Shown: positions 9,420 through 20,662, numbered from the stretch's first letter. The stretch is DNA of 64,000 nt from Eubacterium sp. AB3007 (GCF_000688015.1 NZ_JIAD01000001.1:806001-870000); one strand, 5' to 3'. Notes: a model not told the origin generated them from the letters alone. Translations and numbers: made by a program.

Positions 9420-9803
9420 TTACTTCTTCAACTGAAAATCCTCTGGCAGCAGCGCAGATAGCTTTGTCTCCGTCAGGTGCTCCTCATCCTCACCGGTGAT
9501 CACCGTGAGGTCTACGCCAAATTCTGACAGGAACTGCCGGCAGATGCCGCACATGGTCGCTCGCCCCTGCGAACAGACCACGGCAAGCTTTGTGAAAGAC
9601 CGGGCCCCTTCAGACACCGCCTTCACGCAGGCCGTGCGCTCCGCGCAGATGGTGGCACCGTAGGAGGCGTTCTCAACATTCACACCGGTGAACACCCGGC
9701 CATCCTCCGACAGCAACGCGGCGCCAACCTGATAGTGGGAATACGGAGCATAAGCATGCTCCATGGCGCGCAAGGCCAGTCTGTATAAATCTCTGTTATC
9801 CAT
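9420..9803 (-). CDS. cdd: Cytidine deaminase
   Basis: Cdd deaminates cytidine and deoxycytidine in pyrimidine salvage. The 127-residue length is typical of the small tetrameric zinc enzyme. The motif CAERTA supplies one zinc Cys and the catalytic Glu, and MCGICRQ supplies the other two Cys. The ATG at 9803 directly follows the ybeY stop codon, so the two are translationally close. Confidence 0.95.
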   Translation of the reverse strand: MDNRDLYRLALRAMEHAYAPYSHYQVGAALLSEDGRVFTGVNVENASYGATICAERTACVKAVSEGARSFTKLAVVCSQGRATMCGICRQFLSEFGVDLTVITGEDEEHLTETKLSALLPEDFQLKK

Positions 9804-10283
9804 CTATTCTCTCCCAATGCCCAGCCAGGACATGATCTCCTCCTCCCGGCGGCGCATGCTCCTCTTCTCTTCCTCTTCCATATGGTCGTAACCCAGCAGA
9901 TGGAGCACGCTGTGAACGAAAAGATAGATCAACTCTCTTTCCTGGCTGTGGCCGTATTCAGCCGCCTGCTCCCGTGCTTTGTCCAGGCAGATGACCACAT
10001 CTCCCAGCTCCAGGGGAGCCTCCTCGTCACACCATGCGACCTCCTCCCGGATCTCGTCCAGGTCCCCGTACTGAGGGAAGGACAAAACATCCGTAGGGCG
10101 GTCTACACTACGGTAGTCGCGGTTCAGTTGGTGGATCTCCTCCAGGGACACAAAGCTTACACTCACGGCAAACTTCGTTTCCTCCATCCCTTCCCTGGTC
10201 ACACAGCCGTCCGCGGCCTTCCCCATGACCTGCAAGGTCTCCGGAGTAACAGGAAGCCTCTCCTCATCATAGTACAGCTTCAT
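9804..10283 (-). CDS. ybeY: Endoribonuclease YbeY
   Basis: YbeY is a metal-dependent RNase for 16S rRNA 3'-end processing and ribosome quality control. The 159-residue protein has the zinc motif HSVLHLLGYDH near its C-terminus and the conserved RSVDRPTDVLSFP upstream. Its ATG overlaps the phoH stop codon as ATGA. The order phoH-ybeY-cdd-era is typical of Firmicutes. Confidence 0.96.
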   Translation of the reverse strand: MKLYYDEERLPVTPETLQVMGKAADGCVTREGMEETKFAVSVSFVSLEEIHQLNRDYRSVDRPTDVLSFPQYGDLDEIREEVAWCDEEAPLELGDVVICLDKAREQAAEYGHSQERELIYLFVHSVLHLLGYDHMEEEEKRSMRRREEEIMSWLGIGRE

Positions 10284-11257
10284 CGTCTATCTCTTCCCTT
10301 CTCTCTGCGATAGTAATTATCGTAAGCGCGGATAATGCGCTTGACCATCTCGTGTCGCACCACGTCCACATCCTTCAGCTCGCAAAACTCGATGCCTTTT
10401 ACGTTCTTCAGGATCTTCTGCGCCTCCAAAAGCCCACTCTTCTTTCCCTTGGGAAGGTCGATCTGTGTCACATCTCCGGTGACCACCACCTTGGATCCGA
10501 ATCCCATACGTGTCAGGAACATTTTCATCTGCTCCTGCGTGGTATTCTGAGCCTCGTCCAGAATGATGAAGGCATCATCCAGGGTCCGGCCGCGCATATA
10601 TGCCAGAGGGACTACCTCAATGGCTTCCTTCTCCTTCAGACGCATGGCATTCTCACGGCCGAGAATATCATAAAGTCCGTCATACAGGGGCCGAAGGTAG
10701 GGGTCTACCTTCTCCTGCAGATCACCTGGCAGGAATCCCAGGCTTTCGCCTGCTTCCACCGCTGGACGGGCCAGAACGATCTTCTGAACCTCCTTGTTTT
10801 TGAAGGCGTTGATGGCCATGGCTACAGCGATATAAGTCTTGCCCGTGCCTGCAGGGCCAATACCGAACACCACATCCTTCTCTCGGATGGCATCCACATA
10901 GTGTTTCTGCCCCAGTGTCTTAGGACGGATCGGTTTGCCCCTGGTCGTGAAACAGATCACATCCTTGCTCATATTCTGCTCTGCATAGGAGACTCCCTCC
11001 TCTGCCAGAGAGATGATGTAGTTCAGCTTCTGCTCGGTGATCTTCTCACCGGAAGACACCACCTTGATAAGCTCCATCAGGATGGTCTCGGCACGATCCA
11101 CCTCCCCTTCCATGAGGATGAGATTGTCCTCTCGCTGGATGATCTCGGTGCCGGTCACCTCTCTCACCCGCTCTATGTTATGATCCAGATTCCCGAACAT
11201 TTCCTTCATGTCCACAGAATCATCGATCCTTATCTTTCTGATCAATCGTTCAGACAA
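10280..11257 (-). CDS. phoH: PhoH-like ATPase/helicase
   Basis: This is a cytoplasmic P-loop ATPase of the PhoH family, linked with RNA metabolism and YbeY. From a TTG start at 11257, placed by GGAGGG six bases upstream, the product is 325 residues. Walker A GPAGTGKTYIAVA, the conserved ARPAVEAGESLGFLPGD and Walker B FIILDEAQNTT are present. A longer reading from an upstream ATG would add a proline/glycine-rich stretch unlike the family. The start overlaps the end of the CPBP gene by 16 bases. Confidence 0.92.
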   Translation of the reverse strand: MSERLIRKIRIDDSVDMKEMFGNLDHNIERVREVTGTEIIQREDNLILMEGEVDRAETILMELIKVVSSGEKITEQKLNYIISLAEEGVSYAEQNMSKDVICFTTRGKPIRPKTLGQKHYVDAIREKDVVFGIGPAGTGKTYIAVAMAINAFKNKEVQKIVLARPAVEAGESLGFLPGDLQEKVDPYLRPLYDGLYDILGRENAMRLKEKEAIEVVPLAYMRGRTLDDAFIILDEAQNTTQEQMKMFLTRMGFGSKVVVTGDVTQIDLPKGKKSGLLEAQKILKNVKGIEFCELKDVDVVRHEMVKRIIRAYDNYYRREKGRDRR

Positions 11258-11853
11258 TAGAATCCCTCCGTAATATGATGTAAAGTATAGACCACAAGAG
11301 CGGTCACCAGAAGGGCCAGGGCAGCCAGAGGAAGCATTCCGGGCTCTGTCAGCCCCTTGCTTGATACCGGCAGCCAAAGCACCAGCAGGTTGTTGGCTAC
11401 ATGAACAACGATGGGCATGATCAGCCTGCCCGTCCTCTCATAGAGGTCACAAAGCAGCATGCCCGACAGAAAGGCAGCCATTGCTGTCACCGGGCCGTGA
11501 ATCAGTCCAAAGGCCAGACTGGGAAACAGGGCAGATCCCCAGAAACCAAAGCGGCGACGCAGTCCGCCGAACCAAAGGCCTCGGAAAAGGATCTCTTCGA
11601 TCACCGGACAGACCATCCCTTCTGTCAACAGCAACAGCGCACCAGTCCCCGGACGACGCACCGGCATACCTGGCTGAAGCCCCAACAAAGCCCCAACTTT
11701 CAGGGAGAGGACCAGCGCGGCAAAGTTCACCGCCAGTACTCCGATGAGACCAATGACCGAAGCGGCCAGGCTCCGTGGCCAGGGGCACCTTCTCCCCCGC
11801 GGCGGACATAGCAGAGATCGCTTTGTGCCAGGCTCTGCCTGTTCATTTCGCAT
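11242..11853 (-). CDS. CPBP family intramembrane glutamic protease
   Basis: This is a 203-residue membrane protein of the CAAX-protease/bacteriocin-processing (Abi) family. The catalytic motif EEILFRG lies near residue 95. The second conserved region (SLAFGLIHG) and a third with His and Asn (VVHVANNLLVLW) follow. About six hydrophobic helices are visible. The start at 11853 follows GAGGAGGAG; an earlier in-frame ATG would lie inside the yqeY terminator. The substrate is unknown. It interrupts the usual phoH-yqeY neighbourhood. Confidence 0.85.
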   Translation of the reverse strand: MRNEQAEPGTKRSLLCPPRGRRCPWPRSLAASVIGLIGVLAVNFAALVLSLKVGALLGLQPGMPVRRPGTGALLLLTEGMVCPVIEEILFRGLWFGGLRRRFGFWGSALFPSLAFGLIHGPVTAMAAFLSGMLLCDLYERTGRLIMPIVVHVANNLLVLWLPVSSKGLTEPGMLPLAALALLVTALVVYTLHHITEGFYCLND

Positions 11854-11869
11854 CGCACTCTCCTCCTCG

Positions 11870-11898
11870 AAAAAAGAAGCCACCGTACCGGTGGCTTC
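11870..11898 (-). terminator. Intrinsic terminator after yqeY
   Basis: GAAGCCACCG and CGGTGGCTTC form a 10-bp perfect stem with a 3-base loop, followed on the minus strand by six T residues. It starts 8 bases after the yqeY stop codon. The T run touches the ribosome binding site of the next gene (CPBP protease). Confidence 0.88.
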
Positions 11899-11906
11899 TC
11901 CCGCTA

Positions 11907-12359
11907 TTATTCTCCCGAAAGAAAATTCATGACGACATCTCTCACATCGCTTCCATCGGCGAGGCCTTTCACCTTGCCCATGACCGGCCCCATGAGTTTC
12001 CCCATGCTCTTGCGGTCCTTCTCGATGCCGAGAGACTCTGCAGTCTCCTTCACGATCTCCAGGATCTGCTCCTTGGACATCTGCTCAGGGATGTACTTCT
12101 CGAGAACACGGATCTCGTTGTTATAAGCTTCTACCAGGTCGGACCTTCCGGCTTTCTCAAAATCAGCGAGGGCATCTTTCCTCATCTTGACCTGCTTCTT
12201 CAGGATGACCAGGATTCCCTCATCATCCAGTTCTTCCCTCTTGTCTACCTCGTACTGCTTGATGGCAGCACGGGCCAGACTGATCGTGTTCTTCGCAACC
12301 TCATCGTGAGCTTTCATTGACTGCTTGAAGTCGTTCATTAATTCTTCTTTTAAGCCCAT
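11907..12359 (-). CDS. yqeY: GatB/YqeY domain protein
   Basis: This 150-residue protein matches the GatB/YqeY family, a helical domain shared with the tail of the Asp/Glu-tRNA amidotransferase B subunit. The first part has NTISLARAAIKQYEVDKR. The C-terminus has the conserved SMGKLMGPVMGKVKGLADG. Its exact role is not established. It follows rpsU by 37 bases, the usual order, and is closed by the terminator at 11870-11898. Confidence 0.93.
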   Translation of the reverse strand: MGLKEELMNDFKQSMKAHDEVAKNTISLARAAIKQYEVDKREELDDEGILVILKKQVKMRKDALADFEKAGRSDLVEAYNNEIRVLEKYIPEQMSKEQILEIVKETAESLGIEKDRKSMGKLMGPVMGKVKGLADGSDVRDVVMNFLSGE

Positions 12360-12396
12360 TCATCTCACCTCGATTCCATGAAATTGGCCTAAAAGA

Positions 12397-12576
12397 CTAG
12401 TATTTCTTAGCCTTTTTGCGTGCGGCTTCAGACTTTTTCTTTCTCTTAACGCTTGGCTTCTCGTAATGCTCTCTCTTTCTGACTTCAGCCATGACGCCGT
12501 CTCTTGCGCATGATCTCTTGAATCTCTTCAGAGCGCTGTCCAAGCTCTCGTTCTCTCTGACGATTACCTGTGCCAT
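12397..12576 (-). CDS. rpsU: 30S ribosomal protein S21
   Basis: S21 is a small basic protein of the 30S subunit. Starting at MAQVIVREN the product is 59 residues, the standard length, with a Lys/Arg-rich tail. The ATG at 12576 is preferred to an upstream in-frame GTG because that GTG overlaps the AGGAGG site. A promoter (12643-12671) and a short GC hairpin (GCCGTTTACGGC) precede it. Confidence 0.97.
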   Translation of the reverse strand: MAQVIVRENESLDSALKRFKRSCARDGVMAEVRKREHYEKPSVKRKKKSEAARKKAKKY

Positions 12577-12642
12577 ATTCCGATTCACCTCCTGACTTGT
12601 TAATATTAAGCCGTAAACGGCCTGTCAGCCTATAACAGACTA

Positions 12643-12671
12643 ATTATACTATCTTTTCATTCAATAGGCAA
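12643..12671 (-). promoter_or_regulatory. Sigma-A promoter of rpsU
   Basis: The minus strand reads TTGCCT-N17-TATAAT. It lies about 67 bases before the rpsU start and just beyond the stop codon of the deacetylase-like gene. Confidence 0.75.
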
Positions 12672-12674
12672 GCA

Positions 12675-13667
12675 CTATTTTTCACTGACGGTGATATCTT
12701 CCCCTTCATAGGAGGAAAGCGCCCTGAATTCATAGCCTTTCTTCTTGTAACGCTTCAGGAGTCTTTTGGTGACCTTGATCATTTCCGTATCGCTTGCGCT
12801 GTCGCTGAGTCTCACCACAGGCGTCTGTCCCATGGAAAGCACCTGATCAATGGTTCGGATCCCGGTTTTCTCCATGGTCTTCGCATCATGCTCTTCGGCC
12901 GACAGATCGTCCACATAGCAGTTCCAATCCACGCACACGAAGCCTCTCCTATGCAGTTTTTTCAGGATGCTCTCTCTGTCCTTATCACTGAGTTTCTCGT
13001 TGATGGAGCCTCCAGGAAAGCGCCAGTATTCCGGCTTCTGCCCCGTGATCTCCTTCAGGATCTCTTCCGTCTGCACAAAATCCTTCTCGTAGGAATCTAC
13101 GCTCTCATAGATCTTGCTGTATGCATCGGAGTAAGTGTATACACCTATCGTGTGGCCCTCCTCCGCTGCACGCGCAATGGGATCCTGGTATGCCTCTGCC
13201 TCCTGTCCCAGCGGGAAGAAAGTTGCCTTGGCCTCATATTTCTCCAGAAGATCCAGTATAGCCGGTGTTACATCCCGGCTTGGTCCATTCTCATACGTCA
13301 GGTAGATCACCTCGCCGTCTGTCTTTCCTGCTCCTACGCTGACCTTGACGGTCAGTTTCTGACCACCTTCCGTTGCGCAGATGACCTTGGTCTCCCCTTC
13401 GCGAAGCGCCGTGACTGTTCCGGACTCATCCACGCTGGCGATGGCCGCATTCTCAGATGAGAAGGAAAGCTCCGGCATTGTCTGATTCCCCTCGACTTCC
13501 ACCGGCACCTCCCAGGTTTTCCCGATAGTCAGAGTGACAACGTCCGAAGAAAGACTCAGCTTCGCCTCCCTCTTGTCCACCAGGAAAGCAAACAACATCA
13601 GCACCACTATGATCCCAACCGCGATCAGGATCAGCAGAAATTTCCAGTTGTTCAGTTTCTCTTTCAT
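12675..13667 (-). CDS. Membrane-anchored BIG2 + NodB-like protein with degenerate active site
   Basis: From the ATG at 13667 the product is 330 residues. A single N-terminal membrane anchor (LLILIAVGIIVVLMLFAFLV) precedes an Ig-like BIG2 domain (residues about 35-105) and a polysaccharide-deacetylase-like NodB domain. The usual TFDDGP motif reads LTYENGP, the H-x3-H ligand motif reads GVYTYSDAY, and the C-terminal His motif reads VVRLSDS. Only RFPGG (motif 3) is kept. The metal ligands are therefore missing, so it is probably a cell-wall-binding or regulatory pseudoenzyme. Confidence 0.8.
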   Translation of the reverse strand: MKEKLNNWKFLLILIAVGIIVVLMLFAFLVDKREAKLSLSSDVVTLTIGKTWEVPVEVEGNQTMPELSFSSENAAIASVDESGTVTALREGETKVICATEGGQKLTVKVSVGAGKTDGEVIYLTYENGPSRDVTPAILDLLEKYEAKATFFPLGQEAEAYQDPIARAAEEGHTIGVYTYSDAYSKIYESVDSYEKDFVQTEEILKEITGQKPEYWRFPGGSINEKLSDKDRESILKKLHRRGFVCVDWNCYVDDLSAEEHDAKTMEKTGIRTIDQVLSMGQTPVVRLSDSASDTEMIKVTKRLLKRYKKKGYEFRALSSYEGEDITVSEK

Positions 13668-13710
13668 TCTTCTCCACACCCCATCTTCCATATCTCAATT
13701 GTACTGCAAT

Positions 13711-13739
13711 ATTGTACACTAGAAAACGACTGATTGCAA
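13711..13739 (-). promoter_or_regulatory. Sigma-A promoter of the NodB-like gene
   Basis: The minus strand reads TTGCAA-N17-TACAAT, 44 bases upstream of the start at 13667. Confidence 0.65.
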
Positions 13740-13750
13740 GATGAACGTAG

Positions 13751-13777
13751 AAAAGGGGACCGCATCAAGCAGTCCCC
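13751..13777 (-). terminator. Intrinsic terminator after mtaB-HIT
   Basis: GGGGAC and GTCCCC pair on the minus strand, continued by an inner GC pair, with a short loop and a TTTTC tail. It begins 15 bases after the stop codon at 13792. Confidence 0.7.
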
Positions 13778-13791
13778 CGTGTCTGTCTACA

Positions 13792-16439
<2,648 letters not shown>

Positions 16440-16586
16440 GTTCGTCTCTCCTCATGCAGTGTGATAAGCGCCACAAGGCGCATCATATCCAACTCCATTG
16501 TACCATATTCCGGTATCATACGCCAGATTCTATTTCCTGCAGACAGCTTCCCAAAGAGCGAAAATAAAGCTTATGATCGAAAGCCC

Positions 16587-16615
16587 TTGGCAACTACCCT
16601 CAGCCAGTATATACT
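16587..16615 (+). promoter_or_regulatory. Sigma-A promoter of the MerR gene
   Basis: TTGGCA-N17-TATACT lies 27 bases upstream of the MerR start. The spacer contains CTTGGC and GCCAG half-sites that could form an autoregulatory operator, which is inference. Confidence 0.7.
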
Positions 16616-16641
16616 TACTATATAGATTCGGAGGTACCACC

Positions 16642-17469
16642 ATGGAAAAGAAAAAAGACTATTTCACTATCGGCGAGTTCGGCGCACTGTTCGATGTCAG
16701 CAAACAGACCCTTCAGTTCTACGACAAGAACGGCGTTTTTCAACCGGAATACCGGGCCGAGAACGGTTATCGTTATTATGCCTTCACACAGATCGAGACG
16801 TTCGAGGTATTGCTGATGCTCCGAGAACTTGACGTCCCCCTGAAAGAGATCCGAGAGCACCTGAAGACCCCGACCCCGGAGAGGTTCCTGGCCCTGCTGG
16901 ACCGCCAGAAGGCAGAACTGGAAAACAGGATGAAGAAACTGGAGCACACCCTGGAATACATCGACTACAAGCGCAAGGTTACCGAAGAAGGCATCCATGC
17001 TCCCCTTCGCAAGGTGGTGTTTGAACAGCTTCGCGACGAATATCTGATCACCACCGACTATAGCGGTGAAGACGACGCCCGAAGCATACAAACGGCCGTG
17101 GCGAAGCACTTCCGCTTCTGTCGGGAGATTGGTCTTACCGAGCAAAAAGCTATTGGCGCCATTATCCCGGTAGACAGCGTCACCGAGGACAGCTACCATT
17201 ACAGCAAGTTCTACACACTGGTTGACCCCAATGAAGTCGCCCCCACTGCCGGCACCGAACCCATCGTGGACAGTGGCGGCAGCTATATTGCCGTCTACGA
17301 CAACAAGGGATATGAAAACATCTGCGAGCTTTGTCACCTTCTCCTGGACTATGCAAAAAAGAACCACCTCTGGCTAGATGATTCTTTCTATGAGGATGTG
17401 ATCCTGGACGATTTCTCCGTACCAGGCTATTACAATTATCTTGTGAAGGTAAGTATCCGAGTGCGTTGA
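16642..17469 (+). CDS. MerR family transcriptional regulator with GyrI-like effector domain
   Basis: This is a 275-residue regulator. Residues 7-75 are a MerR winged helix-turn-helix (FTIGEFGALFDVSKQTLQFY) followed by a coiled-coil dimerization helix around residues 80-115. The C-terminal half resembles the BmrR/GyrI-type small-molecule binding domain, so a drug or metabolite may be the effector. The ATG follows GGAGGTACCACC. It converges with the GPH transporter: the two stop codons abut as TGATCA. Regulation of that transporter is possible but not shown. Confidence 0.85.
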   Translation: MEKKKDYFTIGEFGALFDVSKQTLQFYDKNGVFQPEYRAENGYRYYAFTQIETFEVLLMLRELDVPLKEIREHLKTPTPERFLALLDRQKAELENRMKKLEHTLEYIDYKRKVTEEGIHAPLRKVVFEQLRDEYLITTDYSGEDDARSIQTAVAKHFRFCREIGLTEQKAIGAIIPVDSVTEDSYHYSKFYTLVDPNEVAPTAGTEPIVDSGGSYIAVYDNKGYENICELCHLLLDYAKKNHLWLDDSFYEDVILDDFSVPGYYNYLVKVSIRVR

Positions 17470-18912
17470 TCAGCGCCGCTCCACAAAGGTCTTCCCGTAC
17501 ACATCCTGAAACTCGCCAAGATCCACAGACTCCCCGCATTTCCTTCGTTCCAGTGCATCCAGGATTCGGCCAAAACTGGCTTTGTTGATCGGGTGGAAGA
17601 ATATGATCACCGCGACCAACACCATGCAGATCCCCGGGAGCAGCGTATAGCAGTGGCTGATCCATGTAAGAGATGTGGCAGACTGGGCAGCCGCCCCCTC
17701 ACTAAACCCTGCTACCTGCAGGATGATCCCAAGTATCTGAGAGGCCACCGCGGTAGACAGGGATTCTGACAACGCCTGCAGAGAGATCACCTGGCCGGAA
17801 TGCTTTGTGCCGGAAGCTAGTTCCTCCGCCTCGCAGACATCGTAGATCATAGAGGGCATCAGCTGCCAGTAGCAGGTGTTTCCTATGGTGTATATGATGC
17901 AAATCACACAGTTCGCCCCAAAGGTCTCCGGTGCCAGGAACCGCCCTGCACAAAGCAATACACCAGTGCCCCCCACTCCGGCCATAAGCACCAATTTCTT
18001 GTCGCTAAATCCACAGAGAAAGGCGACCACCGGTGCCAAGGCAATGCCCGCCACCGTGATCAACAACATCAGGAGTGATATCTGGCCTGCCGATAGTCCC
18101 AGGTTATATGTAAAGAAGTAGATCCTGTCTGAGGAGAACAGCGTATTGGCGATCAGGTAAAGCAGGCTGGCACCGATGATGAACTGGATGGGGCGCAGCC
18201 GGATGATCTCCCCGTATTCACGGAACATGTCTGTGATCTGATGCAAGCTGAAGTGTGGCCCGCTGTCTTTGGTCCGCTGGAAAGTGGGATCATCTGTTTC
18301 GTGAATGGTCAGGGCGCAGATTAGCAGGGCTGCCGCACTGCAGACCCCCACGAACACGCCTGTCATGGTCCAGGAAACTTCCTTGGATTTCCCCATCTCC
18401 ATCATCAGGTCCACAAATGCCGTAGGGAGCACCATCCCAAGCGCCATTCCCACCTGATTGAACACATAAGCATAAGAACGGAGCACGGTCCTCTCGTGGT
18501 AATCCTCCGTCAGGTCGGATCCCCATGTCATGTAAGGCACAAAGAAAGTGGCAAAGGCCTGCCAGAATAACAGCGTCATTACCAGGTAATACACAAGGCG
18601 CAGTCCATAGGAAGCCCCGATGGCGGTGAAAAGCAGACTGGTGGCAACGGCTACCGGAAACGCCGCGATCAGCAGAAATGGCTTGCGCTTTCCATACCGC
18701 GACTGTGTCGTGTCCGACAGAAATCCGGTCACCGGACCACAGAGCACCTCCCAGATCGATCCGACGGCTACAATGGTGCCCGCTGCTGCCGGACGGATCC
18801 CGGCTACGGAGGTCAGAAAAAAAAGCAGGAATGTCCCCGCCATGGTATACATGGCATTGTCTGCAATCCCTCCTATCCCATACGATAACTTGGTCCTGAA
18901 TCTAAGCTTCAT
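17470..18912 (-). CDS. GPH-type (MelB-like) sugar:cation symporter
   Basis: This 480-residue, 12-helix membrane protein belongs to the glycoside-pentoside-hexuronide:cation symporter branch of the MFS. The N-terminus has the family pattern KLSYGIGGIADNAMYTMAG and FLLFFLTSVAG. The loop after helix 2 reads GFLSDTTQSRYGKRKPFLL, the family version of the MFS motif A. The substrate cannot be assigned. The start follows AAGGAGTTGTTACA. It ends exactly against the convergent MerR gene and diverges from carD. Confidence 0.87.
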   Translation of the reverse strand: MKLRFRTKLSYGIGGIADNAMYTMAGTFLLFFLTSVAGIRPAAAGTIVAVGSIWEVLCGPVTGFLSDTTQSRYGKRKPFLLIAAFPVAVATSLLFTAIGASYGLRLVYYLVMTLLFWQAFATFFVPYMTWGSDLTEDYHERTVLRSYAYVFNQVGMALGMVLPTAFVDLMMEMGKSKEVSWTMTGVFVGVCSAAALLICALTIHETDDPTFQRTKDSGPHFSLHQITDMFREYGEIIRLRPIQFIIGASLLYLIANTLFSSDRIYFFTYNLGLSAGQISLLMLLITVAGIALAPVVAFLCGFSDKKLVLMAGVGGTGVLLCAGRFLAPETFGANCVICIIYTIGNTCYWQLMPSMIYDVCEAEELASGTKHSGQVISLQALSESLSTAVASQILGIILQVAGFSEGAAAQSATSLTWISHCYTLLPGICMVLVAVIIFFHPINKASFGRILDALERRKCGESVDLGEFQDVYGKTFVERR

Positions 18913-18940
18913 TGTAACAACTCCTTCTTGTCCTGCCTAC

Positions 18941-18971
18941 ATAATAAAGGATATATCAACTATACTGTCAA
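18941..18971 (-). promoter_or_regulatory. Promoter of the GPH transporter gene
   Basis: The minus strand has TTGACA and, 19 bases on, TATTAT. The -35 box is perfect and the spacing is slightly long. Confidence 0.55.
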
Positions 18972-19066
18972 GAGAGTTTCTTCGCTTTCTGTATAACAAA
19001 TGTTCCTGAAACGAATGAAATTGTTATAATATTCTTGCAATTCATCTTTCTTTTTTCAGGGTATTG

Positions 19067-19075
19067 TGATATAAT
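19067..19075 (+). promoter_or_regulatory. Extended -10 promoter of carD
   Basis: TGATATAAT forms a perfect extended -10 box 48 bases before the carD start. A second one, TGTTATAAT, lies at 19022-19030. Neither has a clear -35 box. Confidence 0.6.
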
Positions 19076-19122
19076 TAATTTCGGAGCAGTAGGATTTAGA
19101 CAGAAAGGAGTTAGGTGACATA

Positions 19123-19629
19123 ATGTACAAGGTAGACGACCTGATCATCTACGATGGAACGGGAGTCTGCAGGGTTGAGGCGATATCGCAAGTTGACTTT
19201 GTTGAAGATGATGACCTGTATTATGTTTTGCGACCGCTGTACAAGAACGGGACGATCTACGCGCCCGTAGACGGTAACAGGGTATACATGAGAACAGTCA
19301 TGTCGAGAGAGGAAGCACTGCATCTGATCGACAGAATCCCTGCCGTAGCCGCTGACATCTACAAGAGCAACAGCATCCAGCAATTATCCAAGCACTACCA
19401 GGCAGTGATCGATACCCACGATATGGAGGCATTGATCGGCCTGACCAAGTCACTACATCATAAGAGTTTGGAAGCGAGTAAACAGAACAGGCATCTTGGC
19501 CAGATCGACCGGAAGTACATGAAACGCGCGGAAGACCTGTTGTTCGGAGAACTTGCAGCGGCTCTGGAAATCCCAAGAGAAGAAGTGCTGGGTTTTATTA
19601 GTTCACAAGTGGGTAAGACAGATATTTGA
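19123..19629 (+). CDS. CarD family transcriptional regulator
   Basis: This is a 168-residue protein of the CarD/CdnL family, which binds RNA polymerase beta subunit and stabilizes open complexes. The N-terminal Tudor-like RNAP-interaction domain covers residues 1-60 (KVDDLIIYDGTGVCRVE, RPLYKNGTIYAPV). The C-terminal half is the helical DNA-binding domain (YMKRAEDLLFGELAAALEI). The start follows AAGGAG. It stands alone between divergent gph and a terminator. Confidence 0.92.
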   Translation: MYKVDDLIIYDGTGVCRVEAISQVDFVEDDDLYYVLRPLYKNGTIYAPVDGNRVYMRTVMSREEALHLIDRIPAVAADIYKSNSIQQLSKHYQAVIDTHDMEALIGLTKSLHHKSLEASKQNRHLGQIDRKYMKRAEDLLFGELAAALEIPREEVLGFISSQVGKTDI

Positions 19630-19658
19630 GATCCTTCATTGGGTTAGGAAAGACGAAC

Positions 19659-19690
19659 AACTGCGCGCCGTTAAACGCGCAGTTTTATGT
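19659..19690 (+). terminator. Terminator-like hairpin between carD and the secreted protein gene
   Basis: AACTGCGCG and CGCGCAGTT form a 9-bp stem with an 8-base loop, followed by TTATGTT. It lies 29 bases after carD and 24 bases after the convergent minus-strand gene, so it may serve both directions. Confidence 0.65.
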
Positions 19691-19714
19691 TGTCACGATG
19701 CGCAGTGCCCTTTC

Positions 19715-20662
19715 TCATCCTGTCACGTTGTGAACCCGATACAGTTTGTTGTTCCGTTTCACGTGGTGCGCTTTCGTGTCGTGCTTCTGACTGGTGGTCA
19801 GGTAGAACCCCGCATAGAACTGCCCTCCATCATGGAAGAGGCACTGTAGTTCATTGCCGGGAGCCTTCCCAAAGGGAAACCGGATCTGCCCAACATATTT
19901 CCCGTTCAGCGTGTGGATGGTCACCACACTGTATTTGTGCTTTCCCTTGAAACTCCGCACATCGTACACCCGGTCACCCACGCTGTCCATTCCCTGGTTC
20001 ATCATGGAGTTTCGTTTCCCCTTCAGTTTGAAATACCGCACCGGTTTCAGGTCACCATCAAAGAGTATGGCATTGCCACTGCCCCGCAGCCTGCCGATAT
20101 AGCAGTCATGCTTCTCGTTATAGGCGATCGCCGTGAAACCCTTGTATTTCTTTCGTTCTTTCTTCGGCAGATGTTTGACCTTCCGGGTCAGCTTGATGTC
20201 CTTCTTCCCCACTACTTTCAGGGTGTTCGGATCCACCAGGACTGCCCGCTTGTCCTTGACTCTGCAGCAGGTAGCTACCACCAGGTGCTTTCTGGTGTTG
20301 AAGGTCAGGTTGTTGGCGTGATAGACAGGCAGCGGCGCGGACACCTTTGTGACAGCCAGAGAATCAAGCGCCACCTTCACGATCCGGCACTTCTCTACGT
20401 TCCGGTCATACAGCGTCAGATATCCGAATCCCTCGGCAGCACACGCTCCCTGCAGGGTGTCATAACCATATAGTTTCTGCCCCGCCTCCTTGCGGAAGTC
20501 AAAGAACGCCCCGTTTTTCGACAGGAGGCTCATAGCAGCGTTTCGTTTTCCGGAGGCTGCGTACGCCTCCCCGCTTGTAAGTACAAAGCCTGCCGCCACA
20601 CTCCCTATGAGAAGTGCGGTGACAAGGATAATAGCAGATAATCGTCTATTCAGTAGTTTCAT
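19715..20662 (-). CDS. Secreted beta-propeller-like protein of unknown function
   Basis: This 315-residue protein starts with a signal peptide (MKLLNRR, a hydrophobic core, and AYA-ASG as a likely cleavage site near residue 35). The mature part is basic and has repeated short strands with patterns such as YGYDTLQGACAAEGFGYLTL, TLKVVGKKDIKL and GQFYAGFY, which suggest a propeller. No catalytic motif is recognised. Its ATG overlaps the stop codon of the upstream CobW-DUF1980 gene (ATGA), so it is the last gene of the 23604-19715 operon. Confidence 0.72.
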   Translation of the reverse strand: MKLLNRRLSAIILVTALLIGSVAAGFVLTSGEAYAASGKRNAAMSLLSKNGAFFDFRKEAGQKLYGYDTLQGACAAEGFGYLTLYDRNVEKCRIVKVALDSLAVTKVSAPLPVYHANNLTFNTRKHLVVATCCRVKDKRAVLVDPNTLKVVGKKDIKLTRKVKHLPKKERKKYKGFTAIAYNEKHDCYIGRLRGSGNAILFDGDLKPVRYFKLKGKRNSMMNQGMDSVGDRVYDVRSFKGKHKYSVVTIHTLNGKYVGQIRFPFGKAPGNELQCLFHDGGQFYAGFYLTTSQKHDTKAHHVKRNNKLYRVHNVTG

